NCBI GenBank assembly: GCA_002431965.1
Contig: DJEW01000003.1
Span: 1-15,859, forward strand
DNA: 15,859 nucleotides
Direction: 5' to 3'
From: Clostridiales bacterium UBA5888
GTDB lineage: Bacteria; Bacillota; Clostridia; Oscillospirales; Oscillospiraceae
The notes under the pieces are model-generated. The model was given only the letters and a program-made list of their open reading frames with translations. It had not been told where the DNA came from and ran no database searches. Below, piece after piece: positions 15,380 through 15,859 of this stretch. The position numbers and the translations under genes were made by a program. Position 1 is the stretch's first letter. Every line of letters starts with the position of its first letter.

Positions 15380-15859
15380 TTAATCGTTCTTCAGCCGGTC
15401 TCTGAACGCCTCCACCATTGCATCGCTGAGCTGCTGGGACGGAACTTTCACATAGCCGGAGGTTTCATCATATTTCGGGTAGTTATAACGCCACTTGTCG
15501 TAGTCCTCCCGGTTGATTTCTCCGTTACGATATTTTTCGGCTTGTTCCGCCCACGCAGTGAGCATTTCGGACAGCTCGGCGGCATCCTTCCCCTTCCGGG
15601 GATCAACACACAGCGAAACGCCGTTTTCGCCGGTTTCCACCGTCAGACCGTAGCGGTCCTCCAAGGTGAACAGGGTATGCATCAGGCCGAGATAGCTGTC
15701 AATGTCCGGCACGGACAGCGCCAGCGGTGAAACACCCAGCGCACCGGCAAGGCTCTCCGTCAGTTCCGCCTTGGGCGTTCTGCTGCCGGATTCATACTGC
15801 GCCATCCGAATGTCGGCGGTCTTTTCAGGGAAACCGACTACCTGTCCCAAGTATTTTTG
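15380..15859 (-). CDS. XRE-family helix-turn-helix regulator, N-terminus beyond the window
   Basis: About 159 residues are visible and the frame runs off the right edge, so the beginning is missing. The first visible part (QKYLGQVVGFPEKTADIRMA followed by QYESGSRTPK and LAGALGVSP) is the second half of an XRE/Cro-type helix-turn-helix: recognition helix, the QYESG turn and the closing LA-ALGVSP. The rest, with DSYLGLMHTLFTLEDRYGL and a charged AEQAEKYRNGEINREDYDKW segment, is a C-terminal region of unknown function that I associate, from memory, with regulators carried on integrative elements of gut Firmicutes. No internal start is needed: a TTG at 15850 is only an ordinary Leu codon. Codon choice seems less extreme than in guaA. 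The gene converges on guaA, with the terminator at 15322-15366 between them. Confidence 0.8.
   Translation of the reverse strand, partial: QKYLGQVVGFPEKTADIRMAQYESGSRTPKAELTESLAGALGVSPLALSVPDIDSYLGLMHTLFTLEDRYGLTVETGENGVSLCVDPRKGKDAAELSEMLTAWAEQAEKYRNGEINREDYDKWRYNYPKYDETSGYVKVPSQQLSDAMVEAFRDRLKND

Noticed and set aside
1..15859. CRISPR arrays, tRNA or rRNA genes, insertion sequences
   Set aside because: No regularly spaced repeats, tRNA-like cloverleaf or transposase was seen anywhere in the window.

Overview
The window looks like a chromosomal stretch of a fairly GC-rich anaerobic Firmicute, most likely class Clostridia (Oscillospiraceae/Oscillospirales type; inferred from protein features, not proven). 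Evidence: a type III glutamine synthetase, a short clostridial-type GlnA beside an ANTAR-domain antiterminator, Gram-positive Shine-Dalgarno sequences, SigA-like promoters and an asparagine T-box. It encodes almost nothing but glutamine and amide-nitrogen metabolism: two glutamine synthetases (GlnN, GlnA) and four glutamine-consuming amidotransferases (AsnB, PyrG, GlmS, GuaA), plus PurB and PurA.

Layout. Positions 1-1108 (+) hold a possible C-terminus of an upstream gene and an extracellular solute-binding lipoprotein that looks shortened. A hairpin terminator (about 1124-1160) separates it from two minus-strand genes, glnN (1215-3308) and asnB (3453-5030), each with its own promoter and structured 5' leader. 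The 5031-5581 region is a divergent control region. To the left lies the asnB leader: promoter, attenuator-like element, then an Asn T-box with specifier AAC. To the right lie the glnA promoter and a terminator-like leader hairpin. From 5582 to 15224 (+) runs a tightly spaced set glnA - ANTAR regulator - pyrG - glmS - purB - purA - guaA; the only sizeable gap (90 bp, with a hairpin) is before purA. After guaA come sequences resembling an integration site (a small inverted repeat in the guaA 3' end, then an 11-bp-phased TGACAAC direct repeat), a strong terminator, and a minus-strand XRE-type regulator cut by the window edge. This may be the edge of a mobile element.

How it may work together. 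glnN, asnB and glnA each begin with a hairpin followed by a U-rich tract close to the predicted transcription start, and the glnA operon encodes an ANTAR protein, a family that binds leader RNA and prevents termination. The simplest reading is an RNA-based nitrogen circuit. In it the ANTAR protein releases attenuation of glutamine synthesis and asparagine synthesis, while the T-box adds a second, tRNA-Asn-dependent decision at asnB. The glnN and asnB promoter-leaders share an apparently paralogous module: AGGC/GCCT hairpin with a hexaloop, followed at once by a second short hairpin. That composite leader architecture is the most interesting item in the window. The ANTAR link is inference; the T-box is seen directly.
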